The notes under the pieces are model-generated. The model saw nothing but the letters and a program-made list of their open reading frames with translations. It made no database searches and was not told the DNA's origin. The position numbers and the translations under genes are program-made. A stretch of DNA of 64,000 bases from Pseudeuparius sepicola (taxonomy: Eukaryota; Arthropoda; Insecta; Coleoptera; Anthribidae): NCBI GenBank assembly GCA_963920635.1, contig OY987298.1:68097949-68161948 (forward strand). Direction: 5' to 3'. Position 1 is the first letter of the stretch, and every line of letters begins with the position of its first letter. This document shows, one piece after another, positions 48,240 through 57,774 of the stretch.

Positions 48240-48915
48240 ATTCTTACTGAAAACAAAAAAAAGTTCTTTACATTTACCCCACAATGTGTGGTGCATTTGC
48301 CCATAATGTATGTGGTGCATTTTCCCCACTGCCAATTTTCATGGGGGCAAATGCACCACCCCTACTAACCTTGATTTCGGTAAAGCTAACCTTAAAATTA
48401 CACTACGAAAAATAAACAAACAAATGGTAAAAAAATAGCAGAATTAGTTAGACGATACACTTACTGTGCAAATACACTGTTAAATCCAATTTTTACTCAC
48501 GTAAGAAAACACGTTGATGCGGCCTTATAACTTCGTGCGCTAAGTGTCAAATTCTTTCTGCGCACAGCCATGGGCGTAGATTAAAGTGGGGCAAAGGTAG
48601 AATTTTAAAATTTTTGTTAGTTTTTAGACAAAAAATGGTTAGTGCATTTACCCCAAAATTGAATTTACCCACATTCACCCTATATCCAAAATATGCACCA
48701 ACGTAGCTCGAAATCAGATTTTCAAAAAATCTAATAATACAAATTTTCCGCATTTGGTGCAAAGTTTATGAATAGCATTCTATTTTCGGTGGATTTTTTT
48801 AATTTTTGTTTACCTATTTCAATCTGACTGAACACAGTAGACGGCAATATATATAATAAGAAAAGATTTCGGAAAATTTTGCCCCCTCCCCCGCCTCTAC
48901 GCCACTGTGTACCGC

Positions 48916-49258
48916 AAGGTTGGCATGCCCCTTAGACAAGGAATGGCGTGCCATAACATTTAACCTATATATTTTTGTGCCATTTTCTGCCACAACACAA
49001 CCGAGCAAAATTTTCCTTTTATGATTATTATCCATTTTGGGCACGGAATTTATTACTCCCACATTTATTTATTTCACAGAAAAGCAAGAAGTTTTGGAAA
49101 ATATTTGACGTTAGAAACACCAAATATGATAAGGTTCAAAAAGGCATAACCCTGCATTCACCTAGAATCATTCAGAAATGTTTTAAAAGGTGAGGTAATT
49201 TGTTGTGACGTCTTTTCACTCTCACTGTTCCCTCCCAAAACAGTCACTCCATTTATGA
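48916..49258. repeat. Possible extra layer between DDE element and hAT (right part)
   Basis: Non-transposase sequence between the hAT target duplication and the point where the outer transposase frame resumes. It ends ACTCCATTTATGAACGG, weakly mirroring the left piece at 43731-43865. It may be an unidentified insertion that the hAT element later entered. Confidence 0.35.
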
Positions 49259-49605
49259 ACGGCCCCCTGGTGTCAAATGATCAATTGTTGCTCTAGGAAT
49301 TTCTTCCAGTAAGGCAGGTAAAACATTTTTGCAAAAGTTGGCGTAATTCGTGCATTTAGAATCCTGGGAAGAAAATATGGGGCTATTATTCTATTTACTA
49401 TATAAGGAATCAATGAATTACCGAAGCAATTAATTGATCATGGAGTATTATAACGATAGCACACCTGAAGGTGCGGGACAAAGCCACTGGTCTTGATCGG
49501 CAAAGGCTCACGCCACAATTACCGAGACCCGCCATCTGCCGTCTCCACGGCGTCGGTAAGATAACCGAACCGAAAACTCGATGTAACAAAAAGAGCGATA
49601 GTCGA

Positions 49606-49650
49606 CCATATACAGTACTGTTTCGGGACAGTAATCCCTCATCAGTATAC
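49606..49650 (-). ncRNA. Hammerhead ribozyme, second copy with damaged stem I
   Basis: On the - strand, CUGAUGA (49645-49639), stem II GGGA/UCCC with loop UUACUG, GAAA and stem III ACAG-UA-CUGU are identical to the + copy. The 5' strand of stem I is GUAUA instead of CCAUA because of a small palindromic duplication (ATACTGATGAGGGTAATCCC region), leaving about four base pairs including one wobble. Probably inactive or weak. Confidence 0.7.
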
Positions 49651-49761
49651 TGATGAGGGTAATCCCTCATCAGTATACTTAATACTTATAATTGCTTCGG
49701 TAATTCATTGATTCCTTATATAGTAAATCCATCGTCTAGGCACGTTTGTCTATACCACTCC

Positions 49762-49827
49762 ATAGTCGGGTGAGCCATACTGATGAGGGATTACTGTCCC
49801 GAAACAGTACTGTATATGGTCGACTAT
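49762..49827 (+). ncRNA. Type I hammerhead ribozyme
   Basis: All core elements are present in order. The core CUGAUGA is at 49780-49786. Stem II is GGGA (49787-49790) with UCCC (49797-49800) and loop UUACUG. GAA occupies the G12-A14 positions (49801-49803). Stem III is short, ACAG/CUGU (49804-49807, 49810-49813), with a 2-nt loop. The predicted cleavage follows A49814 (the H17 position after U16.1). Stem I pairs CCAUA (49775-49779) with UAUGG (49815-49819), then an internal bulge, then a perfect 7-bp helix AUAGUCG (49762-49768) with CGACUAU (49821-49827). The very short stem III is typical of hammerheads in Penelope-like retroelements and retrozymes. Self-cleavage is inferred. Confidence 0.85.
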
Positions 49828-50730
49828 CGCTCTTTTTATTATTCTATTGCCCAACAGGCCAATCCACATGATTAATGCTCCAGCACTCTTGAAAGCTTCT
49901 TTGGCGAATTTTAAAAACCCTCTCGACTGTGTAAATTGTGTTGATTGAAAACACCTTTTTGGTTAAAATAAGCTTCATGACTCCATAAAACATCATCAAA
50001 GTTTTCATTCATTTCAAAAATATCTGATTAACCCACAAAATTATAATCGCACCTCACCATCTCCTGGATGAAGACATTGAACTGGATGTAAGTGATAGGG
50101 ATACAGACTTGCTCTTTGCATAAATCTTGTTGAAGAATTTTAGTCAATATCATTGAGAAATTGTTCTTCTTGTTGTCAAGTGAGTTTTTGTGGATGACCC
50201 GAATTTTCTTTTCTAGGAGTAAACATCCAGTCTCGCAATTTTATGATCTGGTATTTTCATTGCAAACTCCCAATAACATATCCAGATATTATTGACTATT
50301 GTAATTTTCACCCATTCAAAAATAAAATAAAATTAGTTATTCTCTAAAAGAAACTTTCTTCTTAATTTATTATCGTTTAAGAGCTATTAAACATCAGTTT
50401 GATAGTTATAAATTAATATGGCCCACTTAATTTCAGTTATGTATTCTGAACAATAATTTTTTTATTAAAAACGTAACTTTATTAAGAAGCATTAATCGAC
50501 ATTCTTCCATAGGTGATTTTCGATTTATTTTTGACCACTAAGTATATTGCTGGCCGGAGGCACAGAATAAATAGCTTTGCACATTAGTCTGTGCCGGAGA
50601 GGAATGTTCTTCGGGACACCTTGTATTTGTATGCAATTAATATAATATTTTGGATTAAAATTAAAATATTCTTTTTTATTTAACCCTAATTTTGTACTCT
50701 ACCTAAGAAAATAAAAGAACAAACATTATA

Positions 50731-51320
50731 CAGGGTGGGCCAGCGAAAATGAAACAGAGCCAATCATTACCAGGAAAATAATTTTTCGCAAAAATGCAAA
50801 AACCTGTCGATTTTGTTTGAGAGGGGAACATATTTTAGTCCAAATTTAACACCCCTAACATCAACACCCTACGCAGGGTGGACACCCTCTCAAAAATTTC
50901 AAATGGGACGGGGGTCAAGTGATACATCGTCAGAAAGAGCTTTCAATTCTCTACAATACGACCAAGTTTTATTTTTCAAATTTTACCGATCCATTTGGAA
51001 GATACAGGGTGCGAAATTAAAAACATAATACCTTTCATTTTAAGTACTTTTAGTTTTAACTACGATACAAGCTTGTTCAAAACTCATTATATGGAGTAGT
51101 AATTAAAATTTAATAACCTTAACATCAACCCCCTGAGCGGGGTTGACACCTCAAAAAATTCAAATGGGATGGGATTTCGGGTCGAGTGATACATCGTAGG
51201 AAAGTGCTTTCAATTCTCTATACGTCCAAGTTTTGAAATTTTATTTGGAAGATACAGGGTACGAAATTGAAAACCTACATTTCATTTTAATGACTTTTAA
51301 TGTTCGCAACAGCACAGATT
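50731..51320. repeat. Two direct repeats of ~200 bp in mariner-type terminal sequence
   Basis: TACAGGGTGGGCCAGCGAAAA opens the block after a TA. Segments ~50850-51057 and ~51095-51300 repeat TCAAATGGGA, GTGATACATCGT, TTTCAATTCTCTA and GGAAGATACAGGGT. Each unit thus contains its own CAGGGT-type end, as if a terminal region had been duplicated. Transposase debris follows at 51400-51645. Confidence 0.65.
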
Positions 51321-51399
51321 CATCAGAAAATTCTTAAATTACTAGCTACAATAAATGTGCTAATTGATGTTCCCCGACTTCCAAACAATAATACATGTT

Positions 51400-51645
51400 T
51401 TGTTCAAAACGTTATTTGCTTGCATGTCGGGAATAATTTGTTGGCATTCATTCATAATACCTTGACGTAAGATTTCTAGAGACGCCAGAACCGTTTCTTA
51501 AGCTTTACTTTTTAAATGTCCTCACAAGATAAAATCAAGTGAAATCAAATCGGAGTATATGCTGGCTATTCAGTTGGTCCCCTTTGTCCAATCGATTGCT
51601 CCTCAAGAGTACGATCTGAATATTGACGCACAGGAAGATGTGGCA
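51400..51645 (-). pseudogene. Mariner-like DDE transposase debris fused to RLE copy B
   Basis: Read on the - strand, HLPVRQYSDRTLEEQSIGQR then GPTE and degenerate codons match the segment between the second and third catalytic residues of the mariner-like family (usual form WIGRRGP..WPPRSPDLTPLDFF). Stops and frameshifts follow. It joins the RLE element in frame at about 51645 (VERTTLP|HLPVR), so one 173-residue open frame runs from retrotransposon RT-thumb sequence into transposase sequence. This is a deletion or insertion boundary, not a functional fusion. Confidence 0.65.
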
Positions 51646-54154
51646 GAGTTGTTCTTTCTACGGCGCTACGGGGATGATGTTTATGAGCTTTTGTCAGTGG
51701 TGTCCTAACTTTTCGCTGCCGATTGTTGATGTCCATGTTGGTCCAATTCACTATTCCAAACGAATAACTGAGTACAAAGCACATGTACGTGTTTAGGGTC
51801 TTAAACAAATTCCCGCTGTTAAGATCAGTTCGCACTACTTGTCTTGCTCCCTTGATGAATTCATTCGTTAAATCGGTCTTCATTGTTCGATGGTCTATCC
51901 TTTTAGCTTGTTTCCTCCCGAGATACTTGTATGTATCTTCCATGCTCATTGCTTCGATCTCCTGGCCGTCCTGCATCTCGTGTGCGCCTTGTTCGAGTCT
52001 TCCCCCAACGATGTTAAGGGTGCGGCACTTTTCCAGTCCAAACTTCATTCTGATGTCCCTGGAGAACTCCTCTACAATTTTAAGCATTTGTGTTAGTTGA
52101 TCGTTGGTCCTTGGTTGCGGCCATCATTTTTAAATCAACCATATATAGCAGGTGATTCAACTTGATCGCTTCTGCGCTGTTGCTTTTGAGAGCGAAGCCG
52201 TATTTCTTAGAGTTCAACCGATGTGATAGGGGGTTCATCGCCATGCAGAACCACAGTGGACTGAGTGAATCTCCTTGGAAAATCCCTCTTCGGATGTTGA
52301 TTGTGCCGATCTCGATGTTACTGCTTGTGGTTCTGAGTTGTATCTTAGTGCGCCAGGTTGCCATAACGTGTTCTAAAAAGGAAACTGTATGATGATCTAT
52401 TTTATACAGCTTTAAGATACTAGTGAGCCACTCGTGAGGTACGGAATCAAATGCTTTTTTGTAGTCCCCACAAGCCATGCAGAGGTTTCGTTGCTTGGAA
52501 TGAGATGACAGAGTCTATGATGAGTTGCCCTTTGCATCCTATTGTGCCTTTCGTGCAGCCCTTCTGCTGCATTGCCATTATGTTGTTCCCCTTGCAATGA
52601 GCATATTATATTCGCTGCGTAATGCAAGATGTGATTATTTTGTACAGCGTAATCAGGCAGGTTATTGGGTACTTGGCAGGGTTATCTGTATTCCGCTGGT
52701 CTTTTGGTAACAGGTACGTTGCACCCTGCATAAGAAACAATGGCATTTTCAGAGGATCGAGCAAGACTTCATTAATTAAGGTAGTTAGTTGTTCATGCAT
52801 GCACCACAATTTCTTAATCCAATAATTTTGGAGATGATCTGGACCTGGTGCCTTCCAGTTGTGGGAATTGCATGGACCTGGTGTGGCAAGTTGATTTCTC
52901 CAGAAACCGTCAACCTGTTCTCTGATAGGGTAACTTGTCAAGTCAAAGTACGGTAGAAACATTTTTCTGATCGTTCAAAGAGTTGGTTGTCTAGATTCCT
53001 GTTGTTACTAGCCTTGTATCTCCTCAGACGCCCTGCGAAAACAGAAAGTTTTTGCTTCAATGTACGAAGACATTGTTGGGCAGTGATGTTGGCGGGGTCG
53101 TGCTGAGAATGCATTTGGATGCGGCTCATTATTGCCTGCACTGCCCTATGGATCTTTCTAGTTCCAACTCCTCTGATATATTCCGTTACTTGCCCTATGT
53201 CTTTACGGATGCTCTCGATTTTCCGATTCAGTCGCATCTCCTATTGAGCCATTTGTGGTTCCGGTCTTGCACGATTCAACTCTTGTGCCGACCGGAGCTT
53301 GGCTCCCATAACAGTGATGATTGCCATTGCGGCACAATAGATTAACATGTGCATATGTTCTAATGTTGGTGCTACTGAAACATAGTTAGGTAAAATTATG
53401 GTGTTCATAAGATCAAGCAAGATTGCAAGTTTCCTGGAAGAATTTAATCTTGGTAGCGGTGGTCAGTTCAGTGGCTTTTCTCATATGTGTGTCTAAGCTT
53501 TCAAAGAGTTCTTGGTCCAGGTCCAGGCTCTTGAATTTCCCTGTTGTTGTTGTCTATGTCTATGTGTTAGCCATGGATCTCTATCTCAACTTCCCGTTTG
53601 ATAGTGTTAAGTCGCGTTTCTGGGATTCGGTTATTTCTTAGAATAGTTCGATACTGATCTGATATTCTTTGTTCAGAAACTTGTATGTGTGGAAACTCTG
53701 CAGAACTCGGCATGCAGTTGTTGTCGGTAGCCAATCATCTCTTGTAGCCAATCATCTCTTGTCCTAATCGATTCATTCATGGACCCAGTCCATTTCATGC
53801 GTCATCGTTGTAATCTCACCTGAGTGAATGCTGGCTGAAGTTCCCGCGCAGCACCTTCGGTGGGTGAGACCCTAGTTCTTGTTTGGCTCCCCTGTTGTTG
53901 ATGTTCATGTTGTTGTTGGGCTGTAGCTGTTTGTGCGACAGGGGCCCGCCTCATCAGCACCCTGTCACCGACGTCCCGCTCGCTGTCATGCCCAGCGCTG
54001 GCTCCAGACATGACCTGGCGATCCCCAGGCAGCGGCCCTATAACAAATCCTCTATGTATCTCCATATCCATGGGTTTCTCCCGTAACGTGGGAGTGACGG
54101 CCCTTGGTTGCCTGTTACGACTCGCGGAGCCACGGTAGGAGTATTTCCATGAAT
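51646..54154 (-). pseudogene. RLE retrotransposon copy B: N-terminus and RT, catalytic Asp lost, 3' truncated
   Basis: From 5' (54154) to 3' the frames give a Gln/Arg-rich N-terminal region (54071-53802). A basic helical region follows (53237-52938, NKIESIRKD-like). Then comes RT: NWKAPGPDHLQNYWIKKL and LPKDQRNTDNPAKY (52880-52690), motif A GDYKKAFDSVPHEWL (52470-52425), motif B RRGIFQGDSLSPL (~52290) and motif C. Motif C reads LLYMVDL (~52140) where copy A has YMDD, so a catalytic Asp is lost. A frameshift lies near 52500-52600. The thumb (52087-51646) ends abruptly at transposase debris; finger and endonuclease are missing. Copy A lies directly upstream in the same orientation. Confidence 0.8.
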
Positions 54155-55858
54155 TTCCTGACGGTTCGGGCTGTCACAAGTAGTACCGCTTTCTGCATGG
54201 ACCTGTAAAGATTATCAGTTAGACCCAGCTCTTTGATGTTTCTTAGCAAACTTTTTGGTATAACACCAGTTGTTGACATGATGATTGGAATCGTCTGAAC
54301 GTTGTCCATTTCCCATTGCCTTCTAATTCATTCTACTAAGTCTCTGTACTTCGCGATCTTCTCGACTTGCTTTACACGCAGGTTGTTGTTGTTCGGGATG
54401 GCCACATCAATCAGAGTTGTCTTCCTAGAAATTTTATCAACTATTATAAGGTCCGGTCTGTTATGGGCAACTCGTTGATCTGTCAGTACTGTACGATCCC
54501 AGTACATCTTGTAGTTGCTGTTCTCAAGAACAGGCTCCAGTGTGTAGCTGTAATATGGGACCCTCTCTGCCTGCACAAGCAGCAGTTTTTCCACCAGTTC
54601 CTGGTGCAAGATCTTGGCAACCGAATCGTATCGTTCCTTATATTCCGTTGATGCGAACATCTGACATCCTCCTGTTATGTGCTGGATTGTTTCTGAAGTT
54701 GGGCACCCGTATCTGCATCTGTCATTCACTATCGATGCATCTCCTACAATGAATTTTGGGTAGTTGCGAGTTGGTATAACCTGATCTTGTATGGCCAGTA
54801 AGAAGCCTTCCGTCTCGGGGAACATTCGTCCCGAGGTCAGCCAATAGTTCGACGCTAACTTGTCGACATGTTCCTGGTTAACCTCATTTGGATGCCTCCT
54901 GTGCAGCTGCTTCTGATGAATTCATTCGTTAAATATGTCTTCATTGTTCGATGGTCTATCCTTTGAGCCTGTTTCATCCCGAGATACTTGTATGTTTCTC
55001 CCATGCTCATTGCTTCGATCTCCTGGCCGTCCTGCATCTCGTGTGCGCCTTGTTCGAGCTTTCCCCGGACGATGTTAAGGGTGCGGCACTTATCCAGTCC
55101 AAACTGCATTCCGATGTCCCTGGAGAACTCCTCTACAATTTTAAGCATTTGCGTTAATTGGTTTTTGGTTGCGGCCATCAGTTTTAAATCATCCATATAT
55201 AATAGGTGATTCAACTTGATCGCTTCTGCGTTGTTGCTTTTGATAGCGAAGCCGTATTTTGTAGAGTTCAACCGATGTGATAGAGGGTTCATCGCCATGC
55301 AGAACCACAGTGGACTGAGTGAATCTCCTTGGAAAATCCCTCTTCGGATGTTGATTGTGTCGGTCTCGATGTTACTGCTTGCAGTTCTGAGTTGTAAGAT
55401 ACCTGTGAGCCAGTCGTGAGGTACGGAATCAAATGCTTTTTTCTAGTGCACATAAGCCATGTGGAGGTTCGTTGCTTGGAATGAGCCTGGTTGCAGATGA
55501 CAGAGTCTATGATGAGTTGCTCTTTGCATCCCATTGCGCCTTCGCGCAGCCCTTCTGTTGCATTGCCATGATGTTGTTCCGCTCGCAGTGAGTATATATT
55601 CGTTGAGTAAGGCAAGATGTGATTATCTTGTACAGCGTAGGCAAGCAGGTTATTGGGCGGTACTTAGCAGGGTTATCCGTATTCCGCTGGTCTTTTGGTA
55701 ACAAGTAGGTGGCACCCTGTGTAAGAAGCAATGGCATTTTCTGAGGATCGAGCAAGACTTCATTAATTAAAGTAGTTATTTGTTCATGCATGCACAACAA
55801 CTTCTTAATCCAATAATTTTGGAGATGATCTGGACCTGGTGCCTTCCAGTTGTGGGAA
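54155..55858 (-). pseudogene. RLE retrotransposon copy A: RT with YMDD, internal deletion, finger and endonuclease
   Basis: It starts after an ATT/TAA run (55861-55880) with NSHNWKAPGPDHLQNYWIKK, so the N-terminus is missing. RT motifs are present down to LLYMDDLKLMAA (~55195), with intact catalytic aspartates. Frames are broken around 55300-55560, where motif A lies. At about 54912 an internal deletion removes the thumb (TNEFI jumps to the LHRRHPNEVN region). The CCHC finger CRYGCPTSETIQHITGGC (~54720) and endonuclease PDLIIVDKISRKTTLIDVAI (~54440) follow, with a stop after KYRDLVE. The 3' end is not the normal one: at about 54154 it switches to sequence continuous with the 5' part of copy B. 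Confidence 0.8.
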
Positions 55859-55860
55859 TT

Positions 55861-55880
55861 CTTATTATTATTATTATTAT
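55861..55880 (+). repeat. ATT/TAA microsatellite flanking RLE copy A
   Basis: The CTTATTATTATTATTATTAT run directly abuts the 5' limit of copy A on the - strand, the same target context as the + strand copy. Confidence 0.8.
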
Positions 55881-57435
55881 CTCCTATTAAAGTATGTCCC
55901 ATTATTAATGAGACACGCTGTATAAGGCCACCGTGATCTTTCACAATAAATATCAATTTGTGAAAAATTTCCTTTTTCATTGAAATTAATTGGTTAAGCG
56001 TTCTTAACAATTTTAACATTGATTTAATAACTGCTGAACAAGTACAACTGTTTTTAGCAAGTATCCAATTTGACCTTAGAAATATTCTTGACAGGTTGTG
56101 CTTTTTTTGTTTATTTCTTGGAAAAATATTATTTTGTGCACGACCTACCTGCAATGTTGGCTATTTTGTCATAACTGACAGTTTTACAATGGATTGCTTT
56201 ACCAGTCACTGCCCAATTTGTCATTATATTGCACACTAGTGGAATTTGAAGCTATTGTACACTGCTGATAACGCTAACTTTAGAGTGAAGTGTAAAGGTG
56301 AGAATCTGTCAAACGATATTTTCAATGTTTAAAAGGTACATTGCGAGTTAAAATTTTAGTATCTATGTGTTGACAATAAAAATATAATCTGAACATAATT
56401 ATGCATTATAATAATTAGAATGGATTTACCTTAGTTTAATAATTTCGATATCGAATATAATATTGTTGTTAAGTTACTACTTCACCATCTCTATAGTAAC
56501 CTGACGAATGTCAAAAAAATAATTTACTTTTTTGTATCATGTCAAAGCAATGTAGGCATGGACTTTTTTTTTCAAATAATATTTAATTGGAACTTAAATT
56601 GCAGGCCTTGCATAAAATATAGCGTACAACACCTTAAGGAATGCATAATGCATGTTCATGCTTTTGAAGACACTCTCAGCTTCGCCCCATGTCACCACTT
56701 GTGCACTCGCTTATAATAAATAAATAAATATAAATAAATATTATTATACTATAAAAGAATTTTTAAAAAATGTCCATATTTATTTTATTTTGTTACTTAT
56801 GATAATTGTAAATATCTAATCAACACTGAAACCCTGGCATCAAGAAATTTACAAGTACTCCTTAGTAATCGGCCGAGCCTCACATCAATGTTGCTGGGAA
56901 GACTGAAACACTGAAATTAAATAACTCAAAAAAACTATGTACTGAACAAATGAAAAATTATTGTTTGACCTGGAACCTGTATTGCTTCGGTTAGGACACA
57001 CCTCAACTACACTTTTGGACCTTATTGTATTGGTTTTGACATATACATATATTAAGGAAAAAAAAACGAGTTCCTTTGTTCCCTACCCGTCTTTGAATAA
57101 AGAATCCCAGGAAGGAGAATGTTTAGGATTATGTGCGACTGGGATAGTTCCTGCATATGGCAGGATGCCGTTTCCGTTTTTACAGTGGCACGCACCTTTG
57201 AGTTGTTTCGACAAACTAATCGAGGCAGAAATCCTCATTTTTCGTGAAATCAATATCTACAATATAGGCAAAAAATTATAAGGCACGTTTATGTCTTTAA
57301 GTTTAGGAGTCCATCATAAAACAGCAATTCTAATTTTAAATTTCCAATTATGAAGAAGTAGGAACTTACACAAACGCCTATGCTACTTTGGTGCATGACC
57401 TCAAAATTTAATTCAAATTACAAAATTACTTACTG
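55881..57435. other. Intron-like sequence
   Basis: A GAGACACGCTGTATAAGG mariner-like end lies near 55910. The frame at 56961-57281 (106 codons) matches nothing I recognise and has no splice context. The rest is AT-rich. Confidence 0.35.
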
Positions 57436-57726
57436 ATGGATTATTATTCTCAAACATTTAATCTTGGCGGTCAGAGAAGAACCACAAGCCACACAGCTAA
57501 GCATAATGACTCGAAAAAGTATCACAAGTACCACATACTGACACCTATCACCGTGTCAGATATCAAAATATTGTGTACACAGGGAGATTTCCGTCTCACG
57601 CATTTTATAATGCCCATAGAGCTTTACTCCTTCCTGGGATTCTTTGTTCTAGCAATCTATACTGACGACTGTCCACCTGTACTGATGGGCTACAACGAGG
57701 CTTCGTACCTTGCTCCCATGCACTAA
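57436..57726 (+). other. Unassigned 96-codon open frame
   Basis: The frame begins MDYYSQTFNLGGQRRTTSHT and ends YNEASYLAPMH. Base composition is more balanced than the flanks and codons look less random than in most frames here. It contains a hydrophobic segment ELYSFLGFFVLAIYTDDC. I do not recognise it. It lies 50 bp upstream of a 5'-truncated non-LTR element and may be transduced sequence, part of another transposon, or a lone exon; no clear splice sites flank it. Confidence 0.25.
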
Positions 57727-57774
57727 GTCTGTGGTTATAATTAGTTGAAAATAATTGTATAGTTCACACTGTAT

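Larger units (their letters stand above)
44821..48680 (-). mobile_element. pogo/Tigger element with 18-bp terminal repeats, TA target duplication
   Basis: GGGTGAATGTGGGTAAAT is present at 44821 and perfectly inverted at 48663-48680, each flanked by TA (44819-44820, 48681-48682). Subterminal GTGCATTTACCCC/GGTGCATTTGCCC motifs repeat several times near the right end (48290-48360). It carries a pogo-type transposase on the - strand and is itself interrupted by an RLE retrotransposon (44999-46313). Own length is ~2.5 kb. Confidence 0.9.
44113..48780. mobile_element. Mariner-type MITE split by a Tigger element, TA target duplication
   Basis: The left end CAGTGCTATTCATAAAGTTT and the right end (complement GAATGCTATTCATAAACTTT) are flanked by TA at 44111-44112 and 48781-48782. 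Similarity continues for ~90 bp (TTGCACCAAATG, TTTGTATTAT, GATTTCG). Own sequence is ~800 bp with no transposase frame. Confidence 0.8.
43874..48907. mobile_element. hAT-type MITE, 8-bp target duplication, split by inner nest
   Basis: The ends CAGTGGCGTTGCTAGG and CTCTACGCCACTG form the terminal repeats, with G/C-rich subterminal runs (GGGGGCGAGGGGGGCAA / GCCCCCTCCCCCGCC). The flanking 8-mers TGTACTGC (43866-43873) and TGTACCGC (48908-48915) differ at one base. Own sequence is only ~360 bp (43874-44112 plus 48783-48907); everything between is a later insertion. Non-autonomous. Confidence 0.85.
49396..49836. mobile_element. Hammerhead-bearing non-coding retroelement, 12-bp target duplication
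   Basis: A 441-bp insertion splits the transposase codons for NRII. It is flanked by a perfect duplication TATTATTCTATT (49384-49395 and 49837-49848). Removing it and one duplicate restores the frame. The - strand half (49650 to 49399) reads ribozyme, ~190-bp body, then tail ATTGCTTCGGTAATTCATTG. The + strand half (49690-49836) reads the same tail, a ~30-bp linker, then a complete ribozyme. Together they imply a tandem unit ribozyme-body-tail-linker-ribozyme of ~330 bp, as in Penelope-like pLTRs or retrozymes. No protein is encoded. Confidence 0.8.
43348..50280 (-). pseudogene. Interrupted mariner-like transposase (three pieces)
   Basis: The gene reads 50280-49849, then 49383-49259, then 43730-43348 on the - strand. 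The first piece has FDDVLWSHEAYFNQKG, where the first catalytic Asp (usual form FSDEAHF) is replaced by His. The sequence then continues GLLGNRIIAPYFLPRIL across the second insertion, which splits NRII and can be removed cleanly using the target duplication. The last piece has RHDGAP (second Asp), WIGRGGTVSWPPRSSNLNTL and DFWLWG; here the usual SPDLTPLD has become SSNLNTLD, losing the third Asp region. Two catalytic positions are therefore lost besides the insertions. A frameshift also lies near 49900. Confidence 0.75.
43192..50623 (-). mobile_element. Outermost mariner-like DDE element of the nest, TA target duplication
   Basis: The left end CAGGGTGTCCCAAAAAACAT and the right end (complement CAAGGTGTCCCGAAGAACAT) are flanked by TA at 43190-43191 and 50624-50625. 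The terminal repeats align for ~150 bp (shared CACCTATGGAA, AAAAATAAATC). The right arm carries an extra ~45-bp palindrome-ended insert. The transposase gene on the - strand is cut by two insertions: a large nest (about 43731-49258) and a 441-bp ribozyme-bearing element (49396-49836). Own sequence excluding insertions is roughly 1.5 kb, the normal size for such elements. Confidence 0.8.

Noticed and set aside
49410..49670. 86-residue - strand frame and 60-residue + strand frame
   Set aside because: They fall in the body of the ribozyme-bearing non-coding element and overlap each other on opposite strands; no conserved motif.
49620..49800. Three repeats of CTGATGAGGG as a CRISPR-like array
   Set aside because: Copies are in mixed orientation without uniform spacers, and the sequence is eukaryotic; they are explained by the two hammerhead copies and a palindromic duplication.
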